From the NCBI RefSeq assembly GCF_900115015.1, contig NZ_FOUZ01000001.1, forward strand, positions 186,001 to 250,000: a stretch of DNA of 64,000 nt, written 5' to 3'. Numbering within the stretch: position 1 is the stretch's first letter; each line of letters starts with the position of its first letter. This stretch comes from Algoriella xinjiangensis. GTDB lineage: Bacteria > Bacteroidota > Bacteroidia > Flavobacteriales > Weeksellaceae. The notes below the pieces were generated by a model. It was given only the letters and a program-made list of their open reading frames with translations. It did not search any database and was not told the origin of the DNA. Shown here piece after piece: positions 55,274 through 62,515 of the stretch. Position numbers and translations under genes: made by a program.

Positions 55274-55337
55274 ATTTTGTCAATATTAATTCTAGCTATC
55301 GATTCTATTTTCGGGCTTCAAAATTTATGTATTTTTA
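55274..55337. repeat. partial copy of the terC promoter region (left copy)
   Basis: This stretch shares the start ATTATTTTGTCAATATTA and the blocks AATATTAATTCTAG and TATTTTCGGGCTTCAAAATT, plus ATGTAT and TTTTTACAGCC, with bases 57005-57122, the terC promoter and first codons. The left copy lacks about 36 and 15 bases present on the right. The two copies flank the FAD monooxygenase gene. Confidence 0.7.
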
Positions 55338-55415
55338 CAGCCATTCTATTCCATATTTATCTCTAAACATGCCGAAATAAGAACCAAAAGAACAGTAATT
55401 ATTCTCCAATTTTCT
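55335..55415 (-). pseudogene. 3' remnant of a VOC/PhnB-like glyoxalase-fold gene
   Basis: On the minus strand 26 codons read ...CSFGSYFGMFRDKYGIEWL and then stop. This is the C-terminal signature of PhnB-like proteins of the VOC superfamily, typically YFGMFxDKFGxxW. An in-frame stop lies just upstream (55416-55418), and no start or body is present, so only the tail survives. It abuts the left copy of the terC promoter repeat. Confidence 0.5.
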
Positions 55416-55447
55416 TTAAAAATTTAGAGTAACACTTAGTTTTATAT

Positions 55448-55455
55448 TATTTTTG
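55448..55455 (+). promoter_or_regulatory. -7 element of the FAD monooxygenase gene
   Basis: TATTTTTG fits TAnnTTTG, 18 bases before the TTG start. Confidence 0.45.
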
Positions 55456-55473
55456 TAAAATAATTTTAAAAAA

Positions 55474-56916
55474 TTGAGTAAAATAGAAAATTGGATAAGT
55501 TGTAAAGCTTGCAAAGGTCGTGGAAAAAAAAGTCAAGGACTTTCGAAAAAAAAACTCTTGCGTTATGAATCTGCGCTTGCACAATTTAAAAAAAATGAAT
55601 CCGCAACCATTGTTCCGATTAAACCTAAAAACTCAATACAAATTTGTACTTCGTGTTCTGGCACAGGTTTAGAGTTAACCAATGAACGTCCTTTGGCTGA
55701 TGAAAACAAATATCCGCATGTCGCTATTATTGGTGCTGGTATTGGTGGTATTGCGCTAGCATTAGCATGTTTACATCGCCAAATTCCTTTTACACTTTTT
55801 GAAAGAGATCATTCTTTTAATGATCGTTCTCAAGGTTACGGATTAACTTTACAACAAGCCAGTAAAGAGATAAAAAAATTTGGTCTTACTACTTTAGATC
55901 ATGGGTTGGTTTCTACCTTACATTTGGCACACACAATTGATGGAAATATTATTGGAGAATGGGGAATTAGAAAATTACTTGCCAAAGAAACTATCCAAAA
56001 CAAAAATAAGAACAAACATACCAATATTCATATTGCGCGACAATCTTTACGATTGGCTCTCTTAAACCAATTAGGTGGTGATAACCAAGTGTTATGGAGC
56101 CATCAATTCATAAACTATACATTAGATAAAAAAGCTGAATTAACATTTGAAGTTAATGGAATTAAAAAACATTTTAAAGCTGATTTAATTGTTGGTGCAG
56201 ACGGTATACGCAGCTCGGTTCGGCGATTATTGATAGACGAAAAAATTAGTCCATTGCGTTATTTAGGATGTATTGTCATTTTAGGAATCTGTAAATTAAA
56301 TGCTTTAGAAAATTTAGAAAACCATGCTTTATTAGATGGTGCAACCGTATTTCAAACAGCAAATGGTACTGAACGAATGTACATGATGCCATATGATAAA
56401 GACTCAATAATGTGGCAATTTAGTTATCCGATATCAGAAGATGAAGCTAAAGTATTGAGCAAAAAAGGCGCTGAAGAATTAAAGATTGAAGTTTGTAAAA
56501 GAGCGCAATGGCACAGCCCTATTCCGCAAATTTTAGCAGCAACCGAAACAAAAGAAATTACCGGATATCCTGTTTATGATAGAGATTTATTAAACCAAGA
56601 TTTATTAAAAAATGCTGGTTCTGTTACTTTATTAGGCGATGCAGCGCATCCGATGAGTCCTTTTAAAGGTCAAGGTGCAAATCAAGCATTGTTAGATGCC
56701 TTGTTATTGGCGCAGAAAATTAGCGCAGTATATAATCAACAAGATAATGAGCATCATTTACGCGAAGAAGTTTTACAACCTTTCGAAAAAGAAATGATTG
56801 ATCGTAGTAGTATAAAAGTTAAAAAATCTGCAGACGCAGCAGAGTTTCTTCATTCGGATATTGTGCTACAAGAAGGTAATGTCACTTTTGGTTCTAAATG
56901 GTCTTCGTCAATTTAA
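55474..56916 (+). CDS. FAD-dependent monooxygenase with N-terminal DnaJ-type zinc motifs
   Basis: This 480-residue protein joins two parts. Residues 1-70 hold two CxxCxGxG motifs (CKACKGRG at 10-17, CTSCSGTG at 58-65), the repeat of the DnaJ zinc domain, separated by a basic linker. Residues 80-480 form a PHBH-type FAD monooxygenase: VAIIGAGIGGIALALA (87-92 glycines), ADLIVGADGIRSSVR (DG motif) and LLGDAAHPMSPFKGQGANQALLDA (GD motif). Such enzymes hydroxylate aromatic or polycyclic compounds. The start is TTG at 55474; no nearby ATG keeps the first zinc motif. The zinc site may bind a partner or stabilise the enzyme. Substrate unknown. Confidence 0.85.
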   Translation: MSKIENWISCKACKGRGKKSQGLSKKKLLRYESALAQFKKNESATIVPIKPKNSIQICTSCSGTGLELTNERPLADENKYPHVAIIGAGIGGIALALACLHRQIPFTLFERDHSFNDRSQGYGLTLQQASKEIKKFGLTTLDHGLVSTLHLAHTIDGNIIGEWGIRKLLAKETIQNKNKNKHTNIHIARQSLRLALLNQLGGDNQVLWSHQFINYTLDKKAELTFEVNGIKKHFKADLIVGADGIRSSVRRLLIDEKISPLRYLGCIVILGICKLNALENLENHALLDGATVFQTANGTERMYMMPYDKDSIMWQFSYPISEDEAKVLSKKGAEELKIEVCKRAQWHSPIPQILAATETKEITGYPVYDRDLLNQDLLKNAGSVTLLGDAAHPMSPFKGQGANQALLDALLLAQKISAVYNQQDNEHHLREEVLQPFEKEMIDRSSIKVKKSADAAEFLHSDIVLQEGNVTFGSKWSSSI

Positions 56917-57004
56917 ATCTATCCTATTATTCGCTATAAACTGAAGTATGCAATAATCTGTAATAAAAATTATTTTGGCAATTTTAATATTCAAAACAAA
57001 GCGA

Positions 57005-57122
57005 TTATTTTGTCAATATTAAATTAACATTAAATAATTATTTCGAGAATATTAATTCTAGGAAACGATTGTATTTTCGGGCTTCAAAATTTATGTATGG
57101 ACTTTAGTATTTTTTTACAGCC
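57005..57122. repeat. terC promoter and start region (right copy)
   Basis: This is the full form of the sequence found in shortened form at 55274-55337. It includes a TATTTTCG element at 57072-57079, close to the -7 consensus, and the first codons of terC, so it is probably the original. Confidence 0.65.
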
Positions 57123-57903
57123 CGATGCGTTAATCGCATTATTTACATTAACCATGTTAGAAATTGTTTTAGGAATTGACAACATCGTTTTTATCTCTAT
57201 TTTATCAGGTAAACTGCCTGTTCATCAACAAAAGAAAGCCCAACAACTCGGTTTATTTTTAGCCATGTTTACGCGTGTACTTTTATTGTTTTCACTAAGC
57301 TGGGTGATGAGTTTAACAAATCCGATGTTTAATATTGGCGATTGGATTGGTATAACTTCTGGCGATTGGCACGATAAATTAGCCATTTCTGGTCGAGATT
57401 TAATCTTATTGATTGGAGGTTTATTCTTAATTTATAAATCTACAGTAGAAATTCACCACAAAATAGAAGGTGTTGTAGAAGAAGGTGGAAAAGTTAAAAT
57501 ACATTCTTTTGCAGGTACAATTGTACAAATCTTAATTTTAGATATTGTTTTTTCTTTAGACTCTGTAATTACAGCCGTTGGTATGGCAGAACATATCGAA
57601 GTAATGATAGTTGCAGTTGTTATTGCAGTTGCAGTAATGATGCTTTCTGCAAGCGCAGTTTCTAAATTCGTAAATGATCATCCAACTGTAAAAATGCTAG
57701 CTTTATCATTCTTACTATTAATTGGAGTTTCGTTATTAGCCGAAGGTTTTGATCAACATATCTCAAAAGGATACATTTATTTTGCAATGGGATTCTCTGT
57801 TTTAGTAGAGTTCTTGAACTTAAAAATGAAGAAGAAAAACTCTAATCCCGGAATTGTCCGAAATATTGTCGGAAACGAAGATGAACAAAATAAAAATTTA
57901 TAA
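57097..57903 (+). CDS. TerC-family integral membrane protein
   Basis: This 268-residue protein has seven or eight helices. It shows the TerC family's conserved acidic membrane motifs, TMLEIVLGIDNIVFISIL near residue 20 and LDIVFSLDSVITAVGMAEH near 150. TerC proteins have been linked to tellurium resistance and to metal (manganese) export that protects secreted metalloproteins; which applies here is not visible. No ter genes are adjacent. Its leader appears partly duplicated upstream of the monooxygenase. Confidence 0.9.
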   Translation: MDFSIFLQPDALIALFTLTMLEIVLGIDNIVFISILSGKLPVHQQKKAQQLGLFLAMFTRVLLLFSLSWVMSLTNPMFNIGDWIGITSGDWHDKLAISGRDLILLIGGLFLIYKSTVEIHHKIEGVVEEGGKVKIHSFAGTIVQILILDIVFSLDSVITAVGMAEHIEVMIVAVVIAVAVMMLSASAVSKFVNDHPTVKMLALSFLLLIGVSLLAEGFDQHISKGYIYFAMGFSVLVEFLNLKMKKKNSNPGIVRNIVGNEDEQNKNL

Positions 57904-57911
57904 GTAACTTT

Positions 57912-57938
57912 AAGGCCTCAAGTTGAGGCCTTTTTTAT
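57912..57938 (+). terminator. terminator of terC
   Basis: AAGGCCTCAA (57912-57921) pairs with TTGAGGCCTT (57923-57932), followed by a T-run. Confidence 0.85.
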
Positions 57939-57951
57939 TAGAATAAATTCC

Positions 57952-58767
57952 ATGCAAAATATAAAATTAATCGTGACAGATATGGACGGAACTTTGTTGC
58001 GTTCGGACCATACATTAAATCCAGAATTTCACAAAATCTATCAACAATTAAAAGAAAATGACATCACTTTTGTACCCGCAAGTGGTCGTCAATATTACAG
58101 TATCATCAGTTATTTTGAATCTATAAAAGACGAATTGGCAATTATTGCCGAAAACGGAACTTTTGTTACTTACAAAGGAGAAGAAGTTTTTGTAGATGAA
58201 TTAGATTTTTCAGTTGTAAAAGAAATCATCGAAGAAGTTCGTAAAATAGACGGTGCAAATATTGTTTTAGCTGGTAAAAATGCAGCTTATGTAGAATCTA
58301 AAGATGATGTTTTTATCGAATATTACAAAAACTATTACGCAAAAAATGAATGGGTTGACGATTTAACAAAAATCAAAGACGAACAATTTATCAAAATTGC
58401 CATCAATCATCCAAAAGGAACGGAAGAACATGTGTACAAAAATGTTTTAGCGTTCGAAAAATATGGTTTGAAAGTTGTTGTTTCTGGCGAAGTTTGGTTG
58501 GATATTATGAACGAAAAATCGAACAAAGGTGTTGCTTTAGAAACATTGATGAATAAATTGAATATTTCTTCGGAAGAAATCATGGTTTTTGGGGATTTTA
58601 TGAATGATTTGGAAATGCTAAATTTGGCTAAATATAGTTTCGCTATGCAAAATGCGCATCCAATTGTTAAAAATACAGCTAACTATTTAGCTCCTTCTAA
58701 TGATGAAGATGGTGTTTTGCAAACTATTAAAAATTATTTACAACAATTAGAAACCGTAAAAGCTTAA
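57952..58767 (+). CDS. Cof-type HAD-superfamily sugar-phosphate phosphatase
   Basis: This 271-residue phosphatase has the HAD nucleophile motif VTDMDGTLL (D10, D12), motif II Ser/Thr in PASGRQYYS, a Lys in NEKSNKGVAL, and motif III GDFMNDLEML. A large C2-type cap domain (about 85-185) is typical of the Cof/YbiV type acting on sugar or cofactor phosphates. The specific substrate is not predictable. Confidence 0.88.
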   Translation: MQNIKLIVTDMDGTLLRSDHTLNPEFHKIYQQLKENDITFVPASGRQYYSIISYFESIKDELAIIAENGTFVTYKGEEVFVDELDFSVVKEIIEEVRKIDGANIVLAGKNAAYVESKDDVFIEYYKNYYAKNEWVDDLTKIKDEQFIKIAINHPKGTEEHVYKNVLAFEKYGLKVVVSGEVWLDIMNEKSNKGVALETLMNKLNISSEEIMVFGDFMNDLEMLNLAKYSFAMQNAHPIVKNTANYLAPSNDEDGVLQTIKNYLQQLETVKA

Positions 58768-58845
58768 TTATCTGATAAATAACATCATTATTTAACACGT
58801 TGATAATTTAATATTTACTAATTTCGCTCAAAACCTAAATCACAC

Positions 58846-59748
58846 ATGTTTATCCTAAACAAGCATTTAAGAAATGCTTTATTATTAAGCTCGCTACTGA
58901 TTACTTTTTCTTGTAAAAATGATCAAACCTCAACAAATTCTTCAGCCCAAATTTCTGAACCAAAAGAAATTTTGCAAGAAGATTCTGACTCTTTATACAC
59001 GATAAAAACAGATACTTTAAATCATTTATCAGATACAATTGCTAAAAATGACAATCAAAATCCAATTGATTCGACAAAGCAATATGTGTATTTAACTTTT
59101 GATGATGGACCTTACAAAGGAAGTAAAAACATCAACAAAATTTTGACTGAAGAAAATGTAAAAGGAACTGTTTTTTTAGTTGGTTTTAATGCTTTTACTA
59201 AAGAATTGAAGCAAAATGTAGAAGATTACAAAGTAAATCCGAATGTAGAAATTGCAAATCATACATATTCACATGCACGCAATAAATACAAAGCATTTTA
59301 TAGCATGCCCGAAAATGTATTAGAAGATATTCGTAAAAACGAAGTTGTTTTGGACATACATTCGCGTTGGGTTCGTTTGCCTGCGCGTAATACGTGGCGT
59401 ATAAACAAACGTAAAAAGAATGATCCCGTTAAAAATTCTATTCCAGCAGCAGATTTATTGGCTAAAAACCAATATTACATTTATGGTTGGGATTATGAAT
59501 GGGAAAGAGCTGCAAAAAAATCGTCAACGCATGATTTAGCTGCTCCACAAAAAATATATGACGGAATTGTACATCGTTTGGATCAAAATAAAACATTTGA
59601 GAAAAATCATTTGGTTATTTTAATGCACGATGATATGTTTAACAGTGATAACAATGCCGAAAAATTAAGACAATTAATTGTTTTACTTAAAAATAACAAG
59701 AAAATCGTAATCGAAGGAATTTCGAATTATCCCACCAAAGTAAGCTAA
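58846..59748 (+). CDS. polysaccharide deacetylase (CE4/NodB) lipoprotein
   Basis: This 300-residue protein has a lipoprotein signal ending LITFSC and a low-complexity linker rich in S, D and T (about 25-80). The NodB domain starts at LTFDDGPYKGS (metal-binding DD) and includes ANHTYSHA (HxxxH metal ligands) and the late ILMHDDMF. CE4 enzymes remove N- or O-acetyl groups from peptidoglycan, chitin or other glycans. Its cell-envelope anchor suggests action in the periplasm or on the surface; the substrate is unknown. Confidence 0.85.
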   Translation: MFILNKHLRNALLLSSLLITFSCKNDQTSTNSSAQISEPKEILQEDSDSLYTIKTDTLNHLSDTIAKNDNQNPIDSTKQYVYLTFDDGPYKGSKNINKILTEENVKGTVFLVGFNAFTKELKQNVEDYKVNPNVEIANHTYSHARNKYKAFYSMPENVLEDIRKNEVVLDIHSRWVRLPARNTWRINKRKKNDPVKNSIPAADLLAKNQYYIYGWDYEWERAAKKSSTHDLAAPQKIYDGIVHRLDQNKTFEKNHLVILMHDDMFNSDNNAEKLRQLIVLLKNNKKIVIEGISNYPTKVS

Positions 59749-59771
59749 ATCGATTTTAAAAAAATAGTATA

Positions 59772-59805
59772 AAAAAAGCCTCTAACATAAATTAGAGGCT
59801 TTTTA
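59772..59805. terminator. bidirectional terminator between CE4 and OsmC genes
   Basis: AAAAGCCTCTAA (59774-59785) pairs with TTAGAGGCTTTT (59792-59803), with flanking A-run and T-run. Confidence 0.85.
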
Positions 59806-59818
59806 TTTTGTCTAAATT

Positions 59819-60220
59819 TTAAACAAAATCTATGGTTGTTTCTATCACATGACCACGTTCTAAAATTTTATGAATTGGGCAAGAATTTGCAACTTTTTCT
59901 AATCTTGTTTGTTGCTTTTCATCAAATTTACCTTCAATTGTTACATGACGCTGAAATTTAATTGGCTCTGTTGTCGAAACATCAAAATTTACATCAACTT
60001 CTACTTTATCGTAGGGAAATTCTTTGTGATTCATATACATTTGTAAGGTGATTGATGTACACGAAGCAAGCGCTGCACCTAACAATTCGCTTGGTTTTGC
60101 AGCAGTATCTAATCCGCCTTTATCAATTGGTTCATCAACTGTAAATTGATGCTTTCCTGCTTCTATTTCAGAAATATAATTTTTATCTGTTGATCTTGAA
60201 GTTATATTAATATCACTCAT
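59819..60220 (-). CDS. OsmC-family peroxiredoxin-like protein
   Basis: This 133-residue protein has the OsmC fold with the two reactive cysteines in ALASCTSITLQMYMN (near residue 53) and VANSCPIHKILERG (near 115). OsmC/Ohr proteins reduce organic hydroperoxides. It matches the OsmC/YhfA branch more than Ohr. It lies 11 bases after the pirin gene and is probably co-transcribed with it. Confidence 0.9.
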   Translation of the reverse strand: MSDINITSRSTDKNYISEIEAGKHQFTVDEPIDKGGLDTAAKPSELLGAALASCTSITLQMYMNHKEFPYDKVEVDVNFDVSTTEPIKFQRHVTIEGKFDEKQQTRLEKVANSCPIHKILERGHVIETTIDFV

Positions 60221-60231
60221 AATTTTTTGTT

Positions 60232-61128
60232 TTATTCTTTCAATTTAGATTTTGCTTGCGCTTCTGGTAACGGCACGCGCCCAGTTTCATTTGGTACATG
60301 AGGAAAACGATCGTTTATCCAATCTTCTTTCGCTTTATCAATTGTTTCGCGAGAAGAACTCACAAAATTCCAGAAAATAAAATGTTCTTCAGGTAAAGCT
60401 TCTCCTCCAAAAATATAAACAGTTGTTCCTGCTGTCATTTCAAATTCGCACAATTTAGCATCTTTTGCAACTAATAATTGTTTTGTACCGTAAGTAAAAT
60501 CGCCGTCTTTTATTTCTCCTTCTAAAACATATAAAGCAGATTCTCCGTATAAATCTTGTCCTAACGAAACTTTAAAATCATTTTTGGCTTTAATCTCAAT
60601 AAAATACAAAGGCGAATAAACGGGAACACCCGACGTGTATTCTCTAAATTGACCCGCAATCAGCTTATAATCTGCATTATCATCAGACCAATTTGGTAAT
60701 TTATCTTCTTCTACATGTACAAAACTTGGCTCCATATCTTCCAATTCTTTTGGCAAAGCAACCCAAATTTGTAAACCATGCAAGGTTTTATCTGTTGTAC
60801 GTAAATATTCGGGCGTGCGTTCCGAATGCACAACTCCTTTACCTGCTGTCATCCAATTTACAGCGCCAGGTTTTATTTCGATTTCGCTACCCAAACTATC
60901 GCGGTGCATGATTGAACCTTCAAATAAATAAGTTAATGTAGAAAGACCAATATGCGGATGCGGACCAACATCAAGATTTTGATAATCTTTTAGTTTAGCT
61001 GGGCCCATGTGGTCGATAAAAACAAATGGACCGACATGTCTTTTTTGACGAAATGGTAACAATCGTCCCACCATAAAGTTACCAATATCGGCTGCTTTTT
61101 CTTCTAATATTAATCCTACGTTTGACAT
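60232..61128 (-). CDS. pirin family protein
   Basis: This 298-residue bicupin has the pirin N-terminal domain with the metal-binding cluster HPHIGLSTLTYLFEG (near residue 58) and a further His in GKGVVHSERTPE. The C-terminal cupin contains KLCEFEMTAGTTVYIFGGEALPEEHFIFWNFVSSSRE, a family signature. Bacterial pirins include quercetin 2,3-dioxygenases and regulators of oxidative or metabolic stress. Pairing with OsmC suggests an oxidative-stress unit. Confidence 0.92.
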   Translation of the reverse strand: MSNVGLILEEKAADIGNFMVGRLLPFRQKRHVGPFVFIDHMGPAKLKDYQNLDVGPHPHIGLSTLTYLFEGSIMHRDSLGSEIEIKPGAVNWMTAGKGVVHSERTPEYLRTTDKTLHGLQIWVALPKELEDMEPSFVHVEEDKLPNWSDDNADYKLIAGQFREYTSGVPVYSPLYFIEIKAKNDFKVSLGQDLYGESALYVLEGEIKDGDFTYGTKQLLVAKDAKLCEFEMTAGTTVYIFGGEALPEEHFIFWNFVSSSRETIDKAKEDWINDRFPHVPNETGRVPLPEAQAKSKLKE

Positions 61129-61189
61129 TTTATTTTTTTTTATAAAATTAAATTTAAGTTTGGTTTTAAAACTTGATATAAGTTAATAA

Positions 61190-61222
61190 AAAAAAGAGGT
61201 TAACCAATGGCTAACCTCTTTT
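61190..61222 (-). terminator. terminator of porV
   Basis: AAAAGAGGTTA (61192-61202) pairs with TAACCTCTTTT (61212-61222) beyond the porV stop; on the minus strand a T-run follows. Confidence 0.85.
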
Positions 61223-61245
61223 ATGTGATAATATTTAACTATATT

Positions 61246-62484
61246 TTAATAATCGTAATTATTTTGTGTTTCTCCTCCAAAATTCCACGCAATACCAAAA
61301 CGTAATGTATTTTCTAAGGCATTGTTTGTGTCTGACATCGGAACTAAGTAAGATGCATTAAATGCAAACGCATTGTATTTAAGCCCTAAACCTAAAGTTA
61401 AATGTTGACGATCTCCTTTCATTTTACTTTCATGAAAATAACCTGCACGTACAAATAAAGCATCGTTATAAGAATACTCTGCACCTACAGAATACATAAT
61501 TTCTTTTAACTCTTCGCTTCCTCCTCCTGGTGCATCACCAAAAGATCCGAACATACTTTCCATCACTCCTTTATTTGGTATATCTCTGACAACTGTATAC
61601 TGAGAATTTCCATTTCCATCAACAGTTTCTTCAATTCTAATATCTGGCGTAGGTACTAATAGCTTAGAAAACTCTGTTGTAATTCCTACTTTGTTATAAT
61701 CATCAAATTTAAAATCATACCCAACTCCTAAACGTAATGTTGTTGGCAAATATGATGCATTATCTTCTGAATTTGAATAATCTAATTTTGGACCAATGTT
61801 AGAGACTTGAAAACCTCCACGTAATTTACCTTCAAAATTATTGGTATCCATTGTTTCAGATTCATAATAACCTGCTAAATCTACCGCAAATGTATTTGCA
61901 GCTTGTACAGTACCATCGCTAATTCCGTTGAATAAATCTGAACGAATAAAACGTCCTGTAACAGCCATAGAATAATTGTCTGTTAAGCGTAAACCATACG
62001 ATAAATCAATCGAAAATTCGTTTGGTTTTGCCATACCATTAGGTACAATTTCGTTATTTACACCAAGACTATTTAGTTCAATCTCTCCCATATTAAAATA
62101 GTAGATACTTGCACCTAATGTACTACGTTCATCTTCTCCTAAAAATGTGTAATACGTCGCATTTAATAAGAAAACATCACTTGTTAAAGATGTCATATAT
62201 GGTGTATATGAAAAGGCTACTCCCGAATAATCTTTTGCAAATGAATATTTTGCAGCATTCCAGAATTGAGAATAATTATCAGCAGATGTAGCAACACCTT
62301 GATCTCCTAAACCTCCTGCACGTGCATCTGGTGAAATTCTTAAGAATGGAGCACCAGTCATTATAGGATTTGGCTCTTTAAGTTCATTCTTCAAAGCACT
62401 TTCTGCTTCAGCTTTAGTATCAAATGTTTGAGCATACGAAAAAGCCGATGCTAAAATCAATAAGCTTGCGGTAATTTTTTTCAT
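61246..62484 (-). CDS. porV: type IX secretion outer-membrane protein PorV (LptO)
   Basis: PorV is an outer-membrane beta-barrel of the FadL-like type that binds type IX secretion cargo and carries it from the translocon to the attachment complex with PorU. The 412-residue product has a signal peptide (ending FSYAQ). The family's N-terminal block is FLRISPDARAGGLGDQGVATSADNYSQFWN. A series of amphipathic strands ends in the aromatic TLRFGIAWNFGG. It follows porU by 31 bases, the gene order common in Bacteroidota. No type IX C-terminal sorting domain was noticed in the pectin enzymes. Confidence 0.93.
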   Translation of the reverse strand: MKKITASLLILASAFSYAQTFDTKAEAESALKNELKEPNPIMTGAPFLRISPDARAGGLGDQGVATSADNYSQFWNAAKYSFAKDYSGVAFSYTPYMTSLTSDVFLLNATYYTFLGEDERSTLGASIYYFNMGEIELNSLGVNNEIVPNGMAKPNEFSIDLSYGLRLTDNYSMAVTGRFIRSDLFNGISDGTVQAANTFAVDLAGYYESETMDTNNFEGKLRGGFQVSNIGPKLDYSNSEDNASYLPTTLRLGVGYDFKFDDYNKVGITTEFSKLLVPTPDIRIEETVDGNGNSQYTVVRDIPNKGVMESMFGSFGDAPGGGSEELKEIMYSVGAEYSYNDALFVRAGYFHESKMKGDRQHLTLGLGLKYNAFAFNASYLVPMSDTNNALENTLRFGIAWNFGGETQNNYDY

Positions 62485-62515
62485 TCGTTTTATTATTGAT
62501 TATATAAATTTATTA

